A stretch of DNA of 64,000 nt, from assembly GCA_024516035.1 (NCBI GenBank), contig CM044955.1, positions 12,259,550-12,323,549 on the forward strand, written 5' to 3'. Positions 58,889 through 64,000 of the stretch are shown in pieces. The stretch's first letter is position 1, and each line of letters starts with the position of its first letter. The notes beneath the pieces are model-generated. The model was not told the DNA's origin. It saw nothing but the letters and a program-made list of their open reading frames with translations, and made no database searches. Origin of the DNA: Bactericera cockerelli. Lineage: Eukaryota; Arthropoda; Insecta; Hemiptera; Triozidae. Made by a program: the position numbers and the translations under genes.

Positions 58889-59699
58889 GAGTTTAGTAAA
58901 AAGAAAACGTAGGAGAATTCGAAAATACAAGAGATTTCCGCAAAAACAAGAATAATTTTTAGAGTTATGAAGAAAACAACTGAAATACTCGTATTGAAAA
59001 AGTATCGTGCAAGAATTTTCCTGGTTGGTGACAAGTTAACCAGATATTTTGCTCTGGTGATCAAGCTTTAAACGAGACAAACAAACAACTCTTGCCTAAA
59101 CATTATCAGCTTTTCCTTCTGAAGGTAAGAAAAAATCTCCGAGCGTGAAAATCAAACGGAGAAGAAGAAAATCGCATGAAGTTTATGATTGGTTTTATTC
59201 AGATTATAATAAAAAGAACTCGAGTAGAAAATATGAAATCTGCTGCCGCCCTGACAAAAGAACCGAAGAAAATCAGATACCTAGATATACCTACCTAAGT
59301 ACCTACCTATATCAGAAAGTTTTCATTCACTAGTTAAATAATCATAATCCTGAAATGCTGACGATGCTGAATGTGCAGCACAAATCTTTTTCTATTATTC
59401 TTAAAATGTTAGAAATAGCCTATAATTCAACATTAAATAAAATATTAAAAAGATCATTTTTAAAAAATGTATATCATTGAAAATTTCTGGCTATTTCTTA
59501 CTAATGGATCAAAGGGAGCTTTTTCATTTAAAAAAACTGCAAAGAGAATTGAAAAAGAAAACGTAGGAGAATTCAAAAATACAAGAGATTTCCGCAAAAA
59601 TCATTGTGAAGATATCAAAAATCTCCCTGAAAAATGCAATGTTCATCATGGAGCACATGTAATGCGAAAGTAAATAAGAAAAAGATAAGTAAAACTCAT

Positions 59700-61410
59700 A
59701 AAAATAAATAGTCTACATTATCACAACAAATACAGCAGATTTCCGTGTGGAGGAAAATCGACTGAGTGGAAGAATTGCTCCCCCGTCAGCGAATGATCAT
59801 AAAGTGTTCTGGCTTCACATTTTTGACACTTTTTTGAAAAATAATATGACGAAACGTTATTGTAAATATTTTTTTTCTTTTTAGCTTTATCGATTGAGAA
59901 CAGTTTCGTTTGCTTATTCAGCAACTTAGATAGAGCATTATTTAATACAAAAGTACTAAAATATCTCTGCATGTAACAAGAATTCTTTTGTATCATTACA
60001 TCAAGTACAATTTTTACAAAAATGGTGTGTCATAAAACTTATTCTTATGAGACGTGTTATAATTAAACACAATAGACATCTCCTTTGTACGGGTGACACA
60101 AGAGCCTAGATAAATGATCAAGCAATGACCCGAAGAAGGGTGCATCGTAATCCAATACATTTCATAGGGACAATTATAATTCAACCACCTGATGTTCAAC
60201 TTCATTTAAAAAGACAAAAAGATGTAACTCAAATACAAATAAAAAAAAAAAATAGGACACCATTTAAAACTTGAAATGAATTAATTCATTTAAACGGAAA
60301 GTGAAGTTCTCTGCTGTCACAAGGCACACACGGAGTGAACGCAGGAACATTAAGTAGAGGTGACTTATTTAGTGAAACAAAATACGGCAGGGGAGTCGAA
60401 CCCAGTCATGCAGAAACTGGGCGACCAGCAACGCACGCAACAGTCATCCAGTCACTTCTAATGAGTTTTGATTTGTTATTTTATATTCCACTGATTTTTA
60501 TTCCGATACTTTATTTCTCTTCCTTCTATTTTATTTGAATAATTTCAAATCAATTGGTGTGTGCTTATTGTTTTGAATTTCATTGGATATGTCTCTATTT
60601 CTTTGTCCCTAAAGTCTGATAGTGTTGTAAGCATTATTGAGCAAGTCACCTTCACACAAACTAATTCTTTTGTTAAATTGCTTGGATAGTTTAGAAATAC
60701 TAGTACTGTTTAACTAGAATCTACTGAAAAAAAAACCCAAAAAATGGTAAAACAATCTGATTTATAAAGAAAGAGCAAAGTAAAATAGTCTGTGTCGAAA
60801 AACGGAATAAAAGAGCAAGCTGGTGGTAGAGATTCACAAAACTTTGTAAGTTTGTCGGATATGATAAAAACTACCTTGAATTGACAACAACAAAACCGAC
60901 AGTAACGTCAACAACAAACAACAGCATGAACAAAATAAACAACAGAAATCAATCTGATATTAGAACAGGGGAAGAGAACACCATTTGGACAGCGGTGGTG
61001 CATTGAGTGCAATGTCTGATCTCATCCAATGCAACCTGAAACCCAATACTCTTCCAACTCAATGCCAAACTGATATAGTTCCACGGGCTAGACGATCATC
61101 AGACAAGTTTGTGCTTACTGGATCTTGCGTGCTTTTCACTTGACTGATTCTCAGACCAAACTTCAACTCGAAGCCTCAATGGTACCACACTTGTGTCTCT
61201 CATCTGTAGACTTCATTTCCTCAGCTAGTATAAATATAACAAGGCCTTCATTGAGGAGTCTACTTTTACTTTCAAAACTACGTTTAGTTTTCCTCCATAT
61301 GGCTATCAATAAGTTCTTTCAAATGATCTTGGTATGTGGGGCCTTTTTACTTTTCATTTCAAGATTCTTAATCACCCTTTAAATAGTAGCTATTTTTTTC
61401 TGTAACATAG
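59700..61410. other. No gene found
   Basis: AT-rich. A weak tRNA-like T-arm in minus orientation (GGGTTCGACTCCC) lies near 60395 and may be a decayed SINE head. Nothing else is supported. Confidence 0.4.
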
Positions 61411-61566
61411 TCTGGCTGGGGACTATAACAGGGAGTAGACCAGCATTGGCTTGGTTCTGGGGGCCCTTGTCAATTATTAGCCTCCTTGTATAAGACAGTG
61501 GTAGAAGTGCTGAGTCATTCCTCCACTGTCTGGCTACCATCGTTCACGATGACGCCACCCTATGAT
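61411..61566 (+). mobile_element. Unrecognised ~155-bp element H, copy 2
   Basis: Matches 50217-50370 along its whole length with a few differences near the start (GGCTGGGGACTATAACAGGG) and after CCTCCTTG. No clear flanking duplication is visible here. Confidence 0.72.
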
Positions 61567-64000
61567 GATATGAGCATATTTGTCAAAATTTAGTTCATCA
61601 CAACCGGTAACAATCCTTTGCCAGTTCATTTCAAAAGATATGTACATTCAGTATTTCTATTTTACACTCGGATCAAATCCTATTGTGAACTTTCAACCCT
61701 TTTTTCTTTTCTTGAAAGCTGAGTTGATGATAAACTACTAGGGAACTGGGGCAATAAAAATAAATCTGGTCCCTCGTAACAAAACAAACACGTTTCTATC
61801 TCCGCGTCTTTCCATTGTGTGCTTCTTATCGTGCTTTTCCATTTCCAGCGTAATGGTCTAGACTAGACTTTCTATCAATTCAAGCACGACTTCAAATCCA
61901 TTCAAGAAAAACTTGTGCATGAGTGGGTTAAAGCAGTTTCCTCCTTACCATGCATATAACTATCAGAGATACAACGGGACAGTCGATGCAATTCTCTCTA
62001 AACTTAAACAAACCACTGTGAAAAATTTTTCCTCAACACTGATTACATTGCCTGAAATCACCGTCAGCAGTTCCTCCATTATCATGCATAATAAATGTAA
62101 AATACAATAAATCAAATTGTGATTAGTCAACCCAATACTGTTGTATGTGTAAGGAAAGTGTTACGTGGCAATTAGTAACCGAATGCGAGATTTTACATCC
62201 ATACTCCACACCTCGTGCCTCGCACTGTCAACAGAGCCCTGGCATCACAATAATGAGCTCCCAGGGGCCCCCATCCTAACTCTTTTCCCAACCCGCTCCT
62301 TCTCCCACTTGTGCTGAGCTTTTGTTTTATTTAGAATTTCGGATTGTGTTTTGTCAACCTTCTTCCCGAATGAAATTCGATATAAAATATTCACAAGTGT
62401 CGGTGGGTTCCTCATGTAATTACACAATACACCAACACATGCTATAAATGAGTAATATACCTACAGAGTGGTGACGCCAGAGATATCAACACAAAGAGTC
62501 TGGGCCATCGCAAGGCGGAGGATGATAAAAATCGAAGAGACAGATGTTCCACGGATAGAGAGGGGAGTAGAGTCGGTCTAAAAAGAGGTTCAACTAAAAG
62601 GACACAGTAAAGTTTTTGGTGAAAAGTTCAATAGTGTTGGTACAATAACACTTGCTCCTACTAAACAACTTTCTCTATGCAACAGAAACGGCTACATTCA
62701 AAGCAACTTTTACCCTATCAACGCAACGACATCGACAGTAAGAATTCCTCCCACGCTTAAAACACATCATGGAAACTGGAAAGATGGATGTTGTCGAAAG
62801 AGCACAAACAAGACTCATTCCTGAAATAACAACATATCAAGACAAGATTGAGATTTCAATATGAAAATTAGAAGATGCTGAGGTAAGGAGAATTCTATTT
62901 GAAACCATAAGTTCAAGTAGTAATCTGTATGATGAATATACGCGATGTGAGGAAGGGGACACAAATATGATCTTCATATCAAAGGATTAAGACATGTTAT
63001 TATCATGGAGGTTTATACAGGATGGTTATTTATAAGAGAGTTTCAGTCTCAACTAAAAGGACGAATAAGAGATTGAACGTTGTCAATTTTGAAAAAGGAT
63101 ATTACCTAAGGTTTGAGTCGAGGTTTAGTTTTATCGAGGTAACTCAAAGAAACTATACAAGAAAAAACTTGGTCAAAATGAGTTATGAATAGATATTAGA
63201 AGCAATAATTATAAGTAAAAATATCAGAACAAAAGTGAATAATTATGTATCTAAGTTATTTATCTGAAGAGGGAAATTCAAATCCACTCGGTATATAAAT
63301 GAAAACTCAGCACGGAGGAATGAGCGAGAGCAGCAATGATATGAGGCATATTTGTTCTTCAAATACATACGCATTCTTCTCATGTGAGGAATTCCAACTT
63401 TGAATCCTCACCGTGAATCTTAGGAGGAAGGAGAAATACAGAAAAGAAACTGACAAGAACGGAGATAATGTATGCCAAAAAGACAATAAATAATAAGTTC
63501 TAAAAACAGGAAATGTTGGTAATTTTACCGAAGTTTAAATTTTGTTTAATTCCGAGTAATTTCAAAAATCGGAACAGTATTTACCATCCAGATGTCATAA
63601 CACCAATGAACTTCAGCAGAGAAAATGAGGTGCTCAAAAAAATTGAAAATCGAATTTATCCTCAAGAATTAGATTTCACTTCAGATAAATTTGAAACAAC
63701 AAAAAAGGTCGACTTTAAAAAACTACTTAGCAGAAGTACCTAGCAGAAGTAAACGGATAAAATAAAGGCTTATTTTTTACAGTTATAATTAATAAGGTGT
63801 TTATGAAAAAGTTACAAAAACTCTCGTTAAGATACTTGAGCGGAAAAAGTTAAATAAATTGAGGTAAAATTAAAAATTATAGATAACTATACTATTACTA
63901 GAGTAAATAAATAAAACATCGGTACATTTATATGTAAGTATAAAAACATAATATAACGTAACAGGGAAAACAATAAATTAACAAATAAATGTTATGAGTT
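61567..64000. other. No gene found
   Basis: AT-rich to the window end. A 76-codon frame at 63513-63743 is Lys/Asn/Phe-rich and has no recognised motif. Upstream exons of the minus-strand gene were looked for and not found. Confidence 0.4.

Overview
This is a repeat-rich, AT-rich eukaryotic contig. It is most likely from an arthropod, probably an insect. The evidence is tRNA-headed SINEs, a LINE reverse-transcriptase C-terminus of the CDCG...HLLxC type, hAT, piggyBac-like and Tc1/mariner-like elements, a DIRS-type retroelement, long introns and abundant TACCTAC-like short motifs. The species cannot be fixed from this sequence. There is no prokaryotic gene organisation, no CRISPR array, no rRNA and no convincing free-standing tRNA gene; the tRNA-like stretches are SINE heads.

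Layout. 1-7.4 kb: a tRNA-headed SINE (family B here) is split by a ~6.46 kb DIRS-like tyrosine-recombinase retroelement. The element keeps 161-bp perfect inverted terminal repeats, an internal complementary region and decayed Gag, RNase H and tyrosine-recombinase frames, plus a 1.8 kb array of ~114-bp units. Two other SINEs are nested in it. 7.4-23.4 kb: mostly unassigned AT-rich DNA carrying SINEs of several families, LINE tails, a LINE RT fragment, foldback MITEs and two hAT elements with 8-bp target duplications.

23.7-42.1 kb: the 3' part of one host gene on the minus strand. It has a ~2 kb 3' UTR, a terminal coding exon at 25762-25823, a coiled-coil RE/RD-rich exon at 29565-29735 and a coiled-coil plus proline-rich exon at 41689-42050. 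Splice sites and phases agree across all three. The last-named exon needs one extra base in a C run to stay in frame. Its 3' splice site has been tandemly duplicated into a ~42-bp minisatellite. I do not recognise the protein. Its upstream exons were not found in the window.

42.7-64 kb: a hAT element with a perfect 8-bp duplication and a broken transposase, further SINEs, foldback MITEs, two copies of an unrecognised ~155-bp element, a 100-N assembly gap, a Tc1/mariner-like MITE, a piggyBac-like TTAA element and long stretches in which I see no gene. Most of what can be read is the mobile-element record of a large intron and its flanks. The functional host content is the three exons and their 3' UTR.
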